Made by a program: the position numbers and the translations under genes. A stretch of 64,000 nt of DNA from Dermanyssus gallinae (Eukaryota; Arthropoda; Arachnida; Mesostigmata; Dermanyssidae), in contig QVRM01002098.1 in the NCBI GenBank assembly GCA_003439945.1, forward strand, positions 510,501 through 574,500. Reading direction: 5' to 3'. The notes under the pieces are model-generated. The model was not told the origin of the DNA and ran no database searches. It saw only the letters and a list, made by a program, of their open reading frames with translations. Each line of letters opens with the position of its first letter. Position 1 is the stretch's first letter. This document shows positions 1 to 10,426 of the stretch, one piece after another.

Positions 1-498
1 TGTCTAAGGCTGCAGTGTTTTACTAGAAATATATTATGTAGTATGTAGTGTAAACTTAGATATCGTGGTGTTGGCTGCAATAGTTGCCTATCCAGGCTTT
101 ATACTTTAAATACTGCAGCGGTAGAATACTGATGTCGTGATCGAGTCGAACCGGCGATGTATGGCAAGTGCAAGCATTTAATCTCTTTAGTAGGAAGGCG
201 CAGATCAGGGTTTCACAAAAAATCACAACAGCGACCTGGAATTGTTGCATAAACTAGTCGACGTCAATTAAATAGTTTTCGCTAAATATAGAAGTGCGGT
301 GGCTAAACTATCATAGCTCCAGAACTGCTGGCAAGTTTTGCTTAAGTCTGGACAACCTCCAGTGCTCTCAAGGAACGTAAGCAAAAATGGATTAGTGGCT
401 CACTTTATTTGACGTCGTATTCACAAAGTTCATTGCATCCGTATAGGTTCGCCTACTTGCCCAACAGTCAAGTAGATCCTCATCACGGGCGGTGACGA
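1..498. other. No recognised feature
   Basis: I see no open frame with family resemblance, no splice-supported exon and no clear repeat here. It lies downstream of the F-box gene and of a LINE fragment on the minus strand, so it may hold more LINE 3' sequence or a 3' untranslated region. Confidence 0.4.
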
Positions 499-1130
499 TT
501 AGAGCCAGATTGTCTGTAGGCCACGGAAAAGACTCCTGGGGGATGTAGGAGTCCAAGTACTCTGTTGTCGTGAAATAAGAAAGTACTGAAATACAATCAT
601 TGTAAGCGCTATTTTGTAGGGTTGGACCGGTACGGACCCCTGGCGGATCCCGGCTGTGATTGCATAGTCCACGTGATCACGGCTAGACGCTCGGTCTTTT
701 AGGTACGACGCTAGAATATGTCGTAAATAGGAGGACACGTCTTTATCTACAGATGCTTTGTTTATGGCTTCCCACGAAAGCGTGTTGAACACGTTTTTGA
801 CATCTAAGAGGGTGACCAGACAGTGCGACCGATTTGTTCTCGGCGCATTTTTCTGTGCTTTAGCTATTTGTAGCACTTTGCTAATCGCTGGATCTGTGTG
901 GAATATAGGGCTCGAAGCCCATACGGGTTGTCCGATAAGACCTTCTTCTCTTCTAGCTCTGTTACTGGTGAGTGTTACCTAGCTTTATATTACAAGCAAA
1001 GATTTCGGAACAATAGTCAAACGTTCTTTATTTTTCCAAGGCTTCGGATAGCCTCCGCTGGCAAGACTTTTCTCCATCATGTGTTTAAATACTTTTGGTG
1101 GCTCTGCTAAGTATAATCACTGCTTGGATT
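499..1130 (-). mobile_element. R1-type LINE reverse transcriptase fragment
   Basis: The minus-strand frame at 876-499 reads NRSHCLVTLLDVKNVFNTLSW followed by ITAGIRQGS. These are the DxxNAFN block and the GVPQGS-like block of R1/Jockey-group reverse transcriptases. The sequence from 1130 down to 877 carries the preceding fingers region, with YRPI and NPYGFR-like remnants, and is closely repeated at 10540-10960. The frame is broken and no intact catalytic YADD is present, so this is a dead, truncated copy. Confidence 0.75.
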
Positions 1131-1398
1131 TACGAGATGCTAAGAGCTTTTCTGTTTGCTTCATTCACAACGTTTACTATACATTCACATTACAACGGTA
1201 GACGCTCGGTTCGCCTACCGTTCACCAATAGTAACATTCTATCTGTACATGTTCTTGAACGAACGTTGAGGGCGCCACCGGTAACAGGGGCGAGAGCAGA
1301 TTTCGGCTGCCATCATTGTGCAACCAACACAGGCTTTCCTATTTCGACAGCCCATTGACCATTGAGATTACAGGTAGCAAAATGCGGTGTTAGTCCAA

Positions 1399-1968
1399 TC
1401 AGTAAAATTCCCAGCCTTCCGGCTTCACGTGCCCGATAAAGTGGCCGGAAAAACAAACGCTTCGCCCCGGAATCGGATAGCGGACGTTCTTATCACGGTC
1501 GGACGCAAACGGACTCGTCGGCGTAACGAAAACCACGCACGAATGTCGATGCTCAAGCTCGTTGTCTTCGCCTACTGGTCCCTCATCACTAATCATCTCG
1601 TCCTCAGCGCAGTCCTTTTCATTTTCTTCGTCATCATTGTCGTCGCTATCGCCATTTGTGTGTTCTCCATTTTGCCGTTGTTGCTGTTCAAATTGCTCCC
1701 ATTCTTGCTGCTGCTGCTGCAGCTGCTGATGATGTTGTTGCTGTTGTTGTTGTTGTCGTCGTGGTCGTGGTCGTCCCCCTCCGGGTAATCTTCCGGTCCG
1801 GCGCTGAATCTTTCCAATATGTGATGTTGCCTTACCGGTGTTGCTCAGTGACTTGCTGCTAGAAGGTTGAGCTGACTTGCCAGCATTTCCACTGGCACGA
1901 CCAGGAGTAACACTAGAAGTGTTAGTTTCGGTAGGTTCGCTTAGGACCCTTTTGAGACACTTTTCCAG
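1399..1968 (-). CDS. F-box/LRR gene, last coding exon
   Basis: A strong acceptor (TTTGTTTATTTGCAG) precedes CTGGAAAAGTGTCTC, in phase with the previous exon, and the frame runs 190 codons to a TGA at 1401-1399. The exon encodes a basic, Ser/Thr-rich linker (LSEPTETNTSS), a short RPRR motif, a run of Gln with His (about 25 residues) and an acidic stretch with NGDSDDNDDEENE. The tail ends GHVKPEGWEFY. It looks disordered and shows no LRR. The last 50 residues could be replaced by a further spliced exon that I cannot see, and no polyadenylation signal is evident close downstream. Confidence 0.65.
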   Translation of the reverse strand: MEKCLKRVLSEPTETNTSSVTPGRASGNAGKSAQPSSSKSLSNTGKATSHIGKIQRRTGRLPGGGRPRPRRQQQQQQQHHQQLQQQQQEWEQFEQQQRQNGEHTNGDSDDNDDEENEKDCAEDEMISDEGPVGEDNELEHRHSCVVFVTPTSPFASDRDKNVRYPIPGRSVCFSGHFIGHVKPEGWEFY

Positions 1969-2091
1969 CTGCAAATAAACAAATATAATGTCTCGTCGTT
2001 ATTATTAGTCGCATATATATGACAAGTTTAACACCGAGTTGCTCATACATCAACTTCTGGACATATAGTTCTAATGTTCAAGACACACAGA

Positions 2092-2110
2092 GAGAGAGAG
2101 AGAGAGAGAG
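2092..2110. repeat. (GA)n microsatellite
   Basis: About ten GA units lie in the last intron of the F-box gene, 120 bases upstream of its final acceptor. Confidence 0.85.
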
Positions 2111-2512
2111 TATCATAGTTTTGAAATAATAATAATTACTCGATAGCCTGGCCACGTGGTGCAGATGCATTATGCCTGCACTAAAGACAATACGCTTTAC
2201 AATTTGACAAATATTGTGGCGGGAAAGCGAGTGCCTTTTCAATAGGTCCACACAGGTTAGATACACGGTTACTTTTCGTCGAGTCGTATTCATACTTTGC
2301 AAGTTAAGGCAAATTCCGCAATTGGTATCTCTCTATCTGGCAGAAAGCAAGATAAAGGAACTCAAACAAAATAGAACTAGATTATGCAACATCACTCTCT
2401 CAATTAAGGATACCCCATCAGTAATATTTCCAAATGTAAACAAGCGAGATAACTGTGTGAGTTCAAAGAATGACCGGACTACTGCAGTAAAAAGACCGCT
2501 CTCGGGACAAAC

Positions 2513-2902
2513 CTGTCGAGAGTTGACTGGTCTTCCGTGCACGTGGATATGTCGAAGATTGTGACGGATTCGTGCCAGGTTCTTCGCGACTAGATTCAGA
2601 TCGACGCGTTCGGGGCACTTCGATGAGAGACAGAGCTGTCGCAGACGGCTGGCTTCAGCTAAACCCTCCCACAAGAGCGCCGAGCCCAGCGGCAACTTCT
2701 CGTGCTCCAGCTTAAGGTTCTCGAGTGACCGCGACTGCTGTATGAGGCCGCGAAGCCCAATGAGCAGCTCGCAGTTCGATGTCTTGCCGACTGTTAGCAA
2801 CTTGAGTGTCTTCACCGTTGGACTCGAGAGGCCGTGGAGAAACGGACTGCTCAGTGGCACGTGCACTAAACTTAGACTCACAAGATGCGGCAACTCACAA
2901 AC
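2513..2902 (-). CDS. F-box/LRR gene, third coding exon (LRR part)
   Basis: The exon is bounded by acceptor TTTGACAG and donor CAG|GTTTGT and is exactly 130 codons in phase 0 on both sides. It encodes leucine-rich repeat units such as LPHLVSLSLVHVPL, SRSLENLKLEHEKLPL and ASRLRQLCLSS, continuing the solenoid of the preceding exon. The frame also reads past the donor for some 50 codons, so retention of this intron would give an alternative C-terminus ending near 2333. The acceptor of the last exon joins in the same phase, which is why I prefer the spliced form. Confidence 0.75.
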
Positions 2903-3302
2903 CTGTCAAAGGCGTAAAACATACATACACAATACGCTTACATTTATATTTCAAGTGTAGCAACAAAAACTGTGCCGAGTACCTAAATCCGACGTTCTAT
3001 ATGAGTAGACAAATCGATGGTAAATCAGAACACTATATATATATATATATGTATATATATATAAACAAAAGTACAAGAAACCACAAAATAGCTTAGACAA
3101 TGTGTACCTCTTGGCATGGTCATGCCGTAGTAGCCAAAATTAAATCTCGTTAGCCTAAAACCAAAAATATATATGTTGCATAGGCTTTATACTGAATATC
3201 CGCCACGTTATTATATAAACCTCCACAACAATCCTATACTGGTATTACTCCTTGATAATAGGACGGAAATTGTTAAGAAAGAAGTGTAATAGCTGGCACT
3301 AC

Positions 3303-4568
3303 CTTGCCGAGAACCCTCATGGGATCTTGTCTTATAGAGCAGGATCGACATCGATCTCCTCGAATGTACAGCTGTCGAAGTCGAAGCTTCGAGAGAACGT
3401 CAATTAGAGGGCAATCGTCCGAAGTAGCCGACGGTGCTATTCGGATTCGCTTCGCCCAGACGGAGCCGTGCTTGGTTACGCCGCTTTTCGGAGGAAGCAT
3501 ACTCGACGGCAGAAAACAGGCAGGGATGGCCAATGCTTCGAGGGCAGGAGCGGCGTCGACCAGGTCGGACCAGGTCTTTTGCCGGAAGGCCCAGTGTGAC
3601 ATCGTGAGGTCCAGCTCAGTGAGCTTCGGCGTTAGCAGATTGTCGAGCCAGCGAAGCGACACCGGCACGCCTGGCGGCGAAAACGATACGACGAGACCGC
3701 GAGGTGCACCCCAGCCGGGCGTACGCAGTGGGGTCCTCGTGTCGCCGAGATTCATACACACGGCCAGGCTCTGCTGAAGGTAGTGCAGAGGTCCAGGCGG
3801 TTCGGCGGCCGGGTACAGCTGTTCGTCTTCGAGAGCGGCCTCGTCTATCTGCGGCCTGTCCTTCACCAGAATGAGGTTGGTGTGGCCGCGTTCGTAGATG
3901 ACGGCCTTAAATTCGGCGATCGCCGATACGAGCAAGGCGCGATGATGGTCTCTGGGAATGCGAAACAACCGCAGCGCAAGACTAAGCAGACGCTGCGAGC
4001 TGCAGCGCGCCTCCGACGACAAAATGAGCGTGTGCAGGGTCGACCAGCGCTCATCGAGAAGCATACCCCGCTCGTTGCGACTGAACCAGTGCTGGAGGTA
4101 AGGGTCGAGCGGTGGAACGCTGTCGACGACGAAGATGTGCAGCCACTCGATGCGGACGCATCTGTTGATCAGACTCAGCGCGCACAGGTAGAACACCTCC
4201 AGGGGCAGTACCTCGATGTAGACGCGTCGCACGTGGTCATTTTCGGCAACACCCCTGAAATCCTCGAGCGTCGGCGCATTCGAAGTCGTCATGCCAACGC
4301 GGATCACCTCCAGACGGCGAAGTCGTTCCACGATGGTCAGCACGGCACGAATCGTCAGCCGGGTGTTGACGACGCAAAGCTCCTCGAGACCGGAGCACTT
4401 GGTGATGACGCCCTCCAGCTGTTTCGATGGAGCCTCACAGTTACTCATGTCCAAGCGGCGGATATTTACACCGTACCATTTTATCAAACGGCTCACCCAT
4501 GTATTCAGCTGGGTGAAATGTAGCGAGGTCACCGCTTTGTGTACAACATCCCGGCATCGAAATGACAC
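3303..4568 (-). CDS. F-box/LRR gene, second coding exon
   Basis: This is a 422-codon exon. The acceptor TTAACTTTAG precedes GTGTCATTTCGATGCCGG, and the donor is GGCAAG|GTAGTG. The first residues (VSFRCRDVVHKAV) complete the F-box begun in the exon at 6892-6975. They are followed by leucine-rich repeats, for example VNIRRLDMSNCE, CSGLEELCVVNTRL, LRRLEVIRVGMT and LTELDLTMSHWA. The protein would act as a substrate-recognition subunit of an SCF (Skp1-Cullin1-F-box) ubiquitin ligase, the F-box binding Skp1 and the LRRs binding substrate. I do not recognise a named FBXL orthologue. GC content is higher than in the surrounding introns, as expected for coding sequence. The long open frame on the opposite strand (3783-4523) is a shadow. 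Confidence 0.85.
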
Positions 4569-4629
4569 CTAAAGTTAACAAGTGCAGAGAGTCTACGTTG
4601 GTATATATATATATATATATATATACCGG

Positions 4630-4745
4630 TCGTATATTCTTAAAACGGATGCTACTCAAATGTGCTACACACATTACTCACACATCATATACATGGGGTT
4701 GCGCGTTGTCTTAGTAAAATATGAACCCTTTCCTATTCACAAATT
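4630..4745. repeat. Interspersed repeat, left half (copy of 12395-12540)
   Basis: This intronic stretch, with GGGGTTGCGCGTTGTC and ACCCTTTCC, matches 12395-12470 with scattered differences. The right half of the same repeat unit (GGATACCAAAA, TTTGCATTAACCT) appears at 5440-5535, next to a (TA)n array, so this copy seems to be split by about 700 bases. No coding capacity is seen and the class is unknown. Confidence 0.5.
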
Positions 4746-5531
4746 GTAGACGCATTTGTGCATATGTTTCTTGATTTTCGTTGCAGTTATTGGCTGTAGA
4801 GTTCCGTGTTAATCGTCTGGTTCCTTTTCTGAAGCGAAACGTGTACGGCGCCTCTGATATCTTGACGAAAACGCAACATAACCTTATTTGGGTTGACTCT
4901 AGGAACTGCCTGTGCCCTCGGAGCAGAATACTGTATTTGCCAGCTTACATTAGAAGACCTGTTTTCATTGCAGGCAACCAAGGGATTCAAGATCGAAGCT
5001 TGGCAATGGCGAAAGAACTGCAGACGCGCACGCGCTAGAATTTGTTGGCGTTACTCAGTTTGTGGGGAATTTATATGAATCTCTTACACGGAGGTTAACA
5101 GTTATATCAGGTTATATTTTAGGCGCAGAATGTCTTCTTCCAGCACGGAGGGTCGACCATACCATGGTTCATCGTCCAGGTTAAAATTCTGATCACGGAG
5201 AGTAGCAAATCATTTTTGGCAGGTCTGTTCGTTGATTGAGGCGTTCTTGAAGATAGTGGAGATGTTTCCACAAGCTACAGCAGTGATGGAATCTTCTCGG
5301 AACTCGTACAGTAAAACACTTCGTTTTTGCACTTTTACATCCACCCTTTTTTCGACTTCACAGAAAGCAACTAAACTTTGGACGCCAAAACGGAGTCTAC
5401 CGGCTGATGCAGAGTAACCGCTCTATCATGAATAGATTTCCCCTTTTCCATGTGATGTTGCTTCCGAATCTTCTAACCGACCAAAAGACGGATACCAAAA
5501 TGAAAGAGAAGTTTTGCATTAACCTGATAGG

Positions 5532-5536
<5 letters not shown>

Positions 5537-5593
<57 letters not shown>
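5537..5593. repeat. (TA)n microsatellite, about 28 units
   Basis: The array directly abuts the right half of the 4630/12395 repeat family, the same arrangement as at 12542. Confidence 0.95.
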
Positions 5594-5595
<2 letters not shown>

Positions 5596-5734
5596 TAAAG
5601 CATAACAACGCCTCGCTCGCATGTTTAACCAGCTTTTAAATTAAAAACTGAATATGGTGAGTGAGTTTACTACAACGAAACAGAAATTCCTTTACTGGAT
5701 TATATATATGAACATATTCAACGAGTCGGCAAGG

Positions 5735-5925
5735 CGTTGAACCGTTTGACAGGGGACACATGTGGTGGTGTCGAATACCTGCACCAGAGACTATCGCTGG
5801 ACATTCAGCGGGGTAACGCCGCCTCGGTGCGTAAAACTCTGCTAGACTGGACAGGACCGAACCTGAAGGAGGAACGTGTTTATTTATTTGATACGGTGTA
5901 TACGTTCATAAGGATAAAATAGTTA
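5735..5925 (+). mobile_element. LINE-A C-terminal fragment
   Basis: The frame reads LNRLTGDTCGGVEYLHQRLS followed by LDIQRGNAASVRKTLLDW. The same protein segment occurs at 33168-33410, 34930-35115 and, in part, at 43080-43215. It matches the very C-terminus of the LINE family whose RPDG domain is at 43930-44448. It lies in the first coding intron of the F-box gene and is 5'-truncated. Confidence 0.65.
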
Positions 5926-6439
5926 CCTTGTATGAATACAAGGAAACAAAGTTCCAACATAAAATAAAAAAAAGATATATAAAAATACATATGTATACGT
6001 GCAATCTCTGACAAATATACTGTAAAATACTATAAAACCTTAAGTGTTAGGATTCCAATCCGTTTATCCTACATCCCCGTAATTATCTACAGAAAAATAT
6101 CATAGTTTAAAAATCATACATGATTATTGCCACATTAAAGCCCAGTATATTTACACCTGGCCTGGCATACATCCCTACTTATAAAAGTTTTTACTGGATA
6201 GGTATATAACACTATATATACAGCTAGAAATGGTCCAGAGCGGGAATAACCCACCCTGAAGTTCAAGACCCTCCACGAAACTGTTTGAAATGTTTCGTGT
6301 AGTAAATCCTGGGTTCGGCCCAAGCGTGGGAACTGGGAGCGGAAATAGCACAGGAGGTGCTAAAAACAAAGCACATAAGATGCATGGAAATGCAGAATCC
6401 TTTTGAGGCCAGCACGGCTGAAGAAAGCGCAACTCTGAA

Positions 6440-6745
6440 TCAAGCGGGTTCGCAAGGGCTGGGACAAAGTGCGCCTGACAGGTGGGGGAACCCGTGAGCG
6501 ACCCCGGCCAATTGATCCGATAGGGCACTCGCCACTTCTCCTGATGGCTCATAGCACTGTTCTATGGAGACCTGGGCCATCAGAGAGTGAAGCTTAAGGG
6601 GGAGGTGCGTTTAGTGGGTATGGGTCTCAGCGGCGTAACATCCATCCGCTGGGGTCATCTCCCCACACAGCTCGAGATGGAAACCAAATTTTCCTACTCG
6701 TAGCAGTAGTGCGTAACTGCATTTAACCCTCCTCCACAAAAAAAG
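6440..6745 (+). mobile_element. R1-like LINE 3' end, sense orientation
   Basis: The sequence is the reverse complement of parts of 52985-53260 and 58130-58400, sharing GATCTGGGCCATYAGA-like and CTCGCCACTTCT blocks. It ends CCTCCTCCACAAAAAAAGG, consistent with an A-rich LINE tail. It contains only the end of the ORF and the 3' untranslated region. It sits in the F-box gene intron, antisense to the gene. Confidence 0.6.
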
Positions 6746-6782
6746 GATATAACACTGTCTAACGTGAAGGGTGAATATCACG

Positions 6783-6786
<4 letters not shown>

Positions 6787-6873
<87 letters not shown>
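6787..6873. repeat. (TA)n double array
   Basis: Two TA tracts of about 20 units each are separated by an ATAAATAAATAT interruption. The array starts about 19 bases inside the intron after the F-box donor, unusually close to a splice site. Confidence 0.95.
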
Positions 6874-6875
<2 letters not shown>

Positions 6876-6891
6876 TAAATGTCGTACTTAC

Positions 6892-6975
6892 CTCTGAGAA
6901 GGCCGCCAAAGAATCACTATCGAGAAAGCCACAAATATGCTCAAGTACTTCGTTTGGAAAATCTGATAACGACAT
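6892..6975 (-). CDS. F-box/LRR gene, first coding exon (F-box N-terminal half)
   Basis: The exon encodes MSLSDFPNEVLEHICGFL then DSDSLAAFSE (28 codons) and ends at a near-consensus donor (CAGAG|GTAAGT). The LPxEVLxxIxxFL pattern is the N-terminal half of an F-box. Joined to the exon at 4568, it gives a complete F-box of about 45 residues with the usual ...SxRxRxxV second half. An acceptor (TTTTATATTACAG) lies 14 bases upstream of the ATG (exon start 6989), so at least one non-coding exon lies further upstream, probably in the 9-10 kb region. The assembled product is about 770 aa: F-box at 1-45, LRRs to about 580, then a low-complexity tail. The gene is divergent to the COA1-like gene. Confidence 0.85.
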
Positions 6976-7280
6976 GATCTGTCCTTAATCTGTAATATAA
7001 AAACGCAAAATTGCCGAATTCAATAATTAAATTGCCAGACTATTCGAAGTATATATATATATAAATATATATTCACTTTTTGTCTAAGTGATGTTTGTAA
7101 TGCATATTGGTGAATTCCTATTTAGTTTTTTTTATATTTAATGGTTAGAACCCCGCGAAGTCTAAACGAGGCGAGGTGGCAAGGAATAACATATGAAACT
7201 TTGCTTGTTTCCGCGTACGAATCTAGATAAGTGACATATTAACATGCCTACAATATTAAAAAGGGCCATATGTCTTAGGT

Positions 7281-7281
<1 letters not shown>

Positions 7282-7312
<31 letters not shown>
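7282..7312. repeat. (TA)n microsatellite
   Basis: About 15 TA units terminate the orphan minus-strand frame at 7310-7690. Confidence 0.95.
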
Positions 7313-7315
<3 letters not shown>

Positions 7316-7690
7316 TTACGACAGTTCCCAATCTGTCTAGTTTTAAATTTGCGATCGTATCTGCGTCTATACTGCGTATCACAGAATCAGTTGACCCACC
7401 AATTTCACCTATGAAGTCTGAACCGAAACCGACTACATCGAGGAACTTGTCAAGCCGTATTCGGGAGACAGACGTGAGGGCAGCATCTATCTCCAGGCGC
7501 ATCTGCAATCTGCGACAACGTTGCTCGCTGTTGGGTGATGAGGTGGTGAAGCCCAAAAATAACGCGGCCACGGACATGCCGAGTTTCCCGTCGACATAGC
7601 TGTATACAAAACGGATGCGTAAGCTTGTGGCGGGGGCGGTCTTCGTAAGCGTCTTCGTAAGCAGTTCGAAGTTCGAAACCGACGTTTCTA
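7310..7690 (-). other. Orphan open frame in the 5' intron of the F-box gene
   Basis: An uninterrupted minus-strand frame of about 125 codons includes LRIRFVYSYVDGKLGMSVAA, then QMRLEIDAALTSVSRIRLDK and FLDVVGFGSDFIGEIGG. Its composition is protein-like rather than low complexity, and an ATG occurs inside it at about 7577. It is cut off downstream by a (TA)n array. I recognise no family. It may be a fragment of a transposon ORF or an alternative upstream exon of the F-box gene, which is on the same strand. No convincing donor was found. Confidence 0.35.
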
Positions 7691-7898
7691 CTCACGTGCC
7701 GTATTGCTGGAAAGTTGGTCTAATCGCCGTCGCTGCTCAGGACTCCATCAGACTCTGCTGCTGCTGCCCTGTTGTTCTGAAGAGGTACAGAACACGTTTC
7801 GCATAGAACAAAATCAAAACAATCACGAAGAAAAAAGAGTCAGCCGACGTTCTAGTGTCATGTGTAGAAAGAGGGGTTCTATGTATAGTGTCATGTGT

Positions 7899-7905
<7 letters not shown>

Positions 7906-7929
<24 letters not shown>
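7906..7929. repeat. (GA)n microsatellite
   Basis: About twelve GA units follow a duplicated GTGTCATGTGTAGAAAGAG segment. Confidence 0.9.
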
Positions 7930-7934
<5 letters not shown>

Positions 7935-8125
7935 AACAACCATATACCGCTGAGAGTCAGCGGCCATCCTGCCACAGTAACTGTTGGGAAAACTTTAAAT
8001 ATCTCAACATGTCCGGCCCTCGGTGCATTGAAGATATGCCTCTGGGCGAGTTCCAAGCCCATAGGGGACGGATGAGGTTCTCGAATTAAAAAGAATCTCC
8101 TTCAAAAATGCTTTTAATTCTAGAC
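7935..8125 (-). repeat. Core repeat with terminal hairpin, minus-strand copy
   Basis: The copy shares CAATGCACCGAGGGCCGGAC and GGCTTGGAAC blocks with 9068, 34135, 43340 and 46862. At its end the hairpin arms TCGAATTAAAAAG and CTTTTAATTCTAGA can be aligned. No ORF is present, so it is non-autonomous and of unknown class. Confidence 0.6.
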
Positions 8126-8914
8126 CGGCCGGCTTTTCCAGCAGTAGCGCCAGCGGCGCACCGTAACAAGCACACAACTGACAATTATTAATTGATTATT
8201 TGTTCACTTTTTGACTCATTGGCGAAGACCAACGAGCTTACGGGCTGTAGACGTTTTTAGCCTCGTTGTGTATCAGCGTCAATACTTTCTACCGGATTTC
8301 TACACGAATGTACGTGCATATGCATTCGTATAACAGGCGGTGTTGATTAGAAAATAAATTAGTTCGACTAATTTGCACGGACCGACTGTCAATACCAGCG
8401 GAGTCTGCACAAGAAATAAACGTTCAACTAATTAATAGATGCAGTGAATAAAACCACTAATCAATAGCAGCGGCAGTCGTTGTGATGCTATTACTAATAA
8501 TAATAATAATGATACATATAATAGGCAGGATGCTACTGTCGTCTTTGTTTTGATTAATGATTGAATTAGTTAAGCTAGCTTTAAGTATCTTTAGTATATT
8601 GCCTCGTAGCTTGCTGAGAAACTAAGAAGCTAACAGTTCAGACAGTCACAGAAAGGAAAAGATAGAGCATCGCTCGGGCCAGCTCGGCCAGCTAATAAAC
8701 AAGAGACAAGAAGGCTGAACAGGAAACATATGATGAAATAATAAGGTAAGTGCAAAAAATAGAACTGACGGTATACAATTACGAGACAGGGGCAGTCGTA
8801 CCCCCGCCACTGTGAGGGCCCTATCTATCTACCTCCCTCCTGACGATCAGACGTTCAGATCAGACGCGGGGCTGACAGGCGTCGCGCGACGCCAGGTGGT
8901 GTAAGATAATCACA

Positions 8915-8981
<67 letters not shown>

Positions 8982-8992
8982 GCTGTTGTTGT
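8915..8992. repeat. (TTG)n microsatellite
   Basis: About 25 TTG units continue with interruptions to about 9055. The array lies between the divergent F-box and COA1-like genes. Confidence 0.95.
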
Positions 8993-9067
8993 TGTCGTTC
9001 CTATTGTTGTCGTTCTTATTGTTGTTGTTGTTGTTAGTGTTGTTGCCGCTGCTGTTCTTCTAGTTCT

Positions 9068-9218
9068 AGAATTAAAAACATTTTTTAAGGAGGTTGTTTT
9101 TAATTCTAGACTATCCTCCGTCCCCTACGGGCTTGGAACTCAACCTGAGGTATATCTTCAAAGCACCGAGAGCCGGACATGTTAAGGTATCTAGGGTTTC
9201 CCTAACAGTCCTTGTCTT
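9068..9218 (+). repeat. Core repeat with terminal hairpin, plus-strand copy
   Basis: The copy begins with arms TCTAGAATTAAAAAC and GTTTTTAATTCTAGA around a short AT-rich loop. CCGTCCCCTACGGGCTTGGA and the GAGAGCCGGACATGT block follow. The 15-base inverted arms are perfect here, which makes this the cleanest terminal hairpin of the family in the window. Confidence 0.65.
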
Positions 9219-9245
9219 CTAGTTCTAGTCGTAATATTGATGATG

Positions 9246-9360
9246 ATGTTGTCGTCGTCGTCGTCGTCGTCGTCGTCGCTGTTGTTGTCGTTGTTATTAA
9301 TGTTGTTGTTGTTGTCGTTGTTATTAATGTTGTTGCTGTTGTTGTTGTTGTTGTTGTCGC
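9246..9360. repeat. (GTC)n/(GTT)n compound triplet repeat
   Basis: GTC units grade into GTT units with ATTAAT interruptions. Long open frames on both strands here encode only homopolymer-like protein and are not genes. Confidence 0.9.
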
Positions 9361-9499
9361 TACTGTTATCCGCGATAAGACCAGAGGCGTTCCGTTTCGT
9401 TCTCACCTGTCACCGAGGGAAGGGCCGACCGCAAACTGATTCTCTACAGTCGTCTGCCTACCGGCTGGATCATCCATCATCATCATCATCATCATTATC

Positions 9500-10426
9500 A
9501 TCTGACTGAATGAATGGCGCACGGCTGAAGAAGCGGCACAGCTGTTTAGGCCACCGATTCGCCACTGTCAACTTCCGAATCAACATCAACAACAACAGCA
9601 ACAACAACAGCAGCTAGCAAATAATAGTCGGAACTCGGAAGCTCGTCGGCGGAATCGGCGGCGGCAACGGCAGCGGTATTCGAGATTTGCCCGTCGATTT
9701 CGTGGTGGCACAAACCGAGACTGTCGTTCACGTCGAGGTGCGGCGATTGATTTCCATGTTGCTAGCCTGACGAGTGGTGGTCGAACAGGGACGCTGCTGC
9801 TCCTACCGCCGCGACTAGTATTGGACTAGAAAACAACTGCTCCAGAGTACTGATGCTGTTTACGCTTATGTGTTGAGGTGTTGTCGTTCTCTCGAGCCAC
9901 CACTCACCCGTATACTGTCACTGTCTCTCTCTTGCTTTCTCTCTCTCCCCCCCCTCTCTCTCTCTTGCTCTCTCTCTCTCTTGTTTTGTCTCTCTGTCGC
10001 ACACAGACGACACAACACCAGTGGTTCGTCCGTTTGTTTATTGTTCTCGTTGTTGTTGTTGTTGTTGTTGCTGTGAATGCATTTCGGCAACAACGACCGG
10101 CTGCGGCGAGGGCAATCGCCAGAACAGCTGACGACAGACAAATCGCTCGTTTGCTGAACTTCGACTTCGAACTTACCTCATTACTTACTTAGTTCATAGT
10201 AGCAGCAATGACAATAATAATAATATAATAATACTTCTACTGCTGCTGCTGCTTAATAATAATACTAATAATAAAGTGAAAACTGAAGCTTTGTTCGAAT
10301 ATCATCAGCAGCAATATTAAGTAGTCAAAGGACGAAAAGAAGCGGCCGGTCTTCTTGGCCGGTAAGTTGCGCCTTTGTTCTTCGTTGCAACAACAACAGC
10401 AGCAACAACGGCAGCAGCAGCAGAAG
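9500..10426. promoter_or_regulatory. Presumed 5' region shared by the F-box and COA1-like genes
   Basis: The stretch contains CT-rich, GTT-rich and CAG/CAA-rich tracts and ends at the COA1 start codon. It is the likely location of the COA1 promoter and of the non-coding first exon of the divergent F-box gene. I see no unambiguous TATA box or initiator, so the assignment rests only on position. Confidence 0.35.

Noticed and set aside
3304..4523. Long plus-strand open frames (3304-3777 and 3783-4523)
   Set aside because: They lie opposite the 422-codon F-box/LRR exon, which has matching splice sites and recognisable domains. The plus frames are Arg-rich antisense shadows of GC-rich coding sequence.
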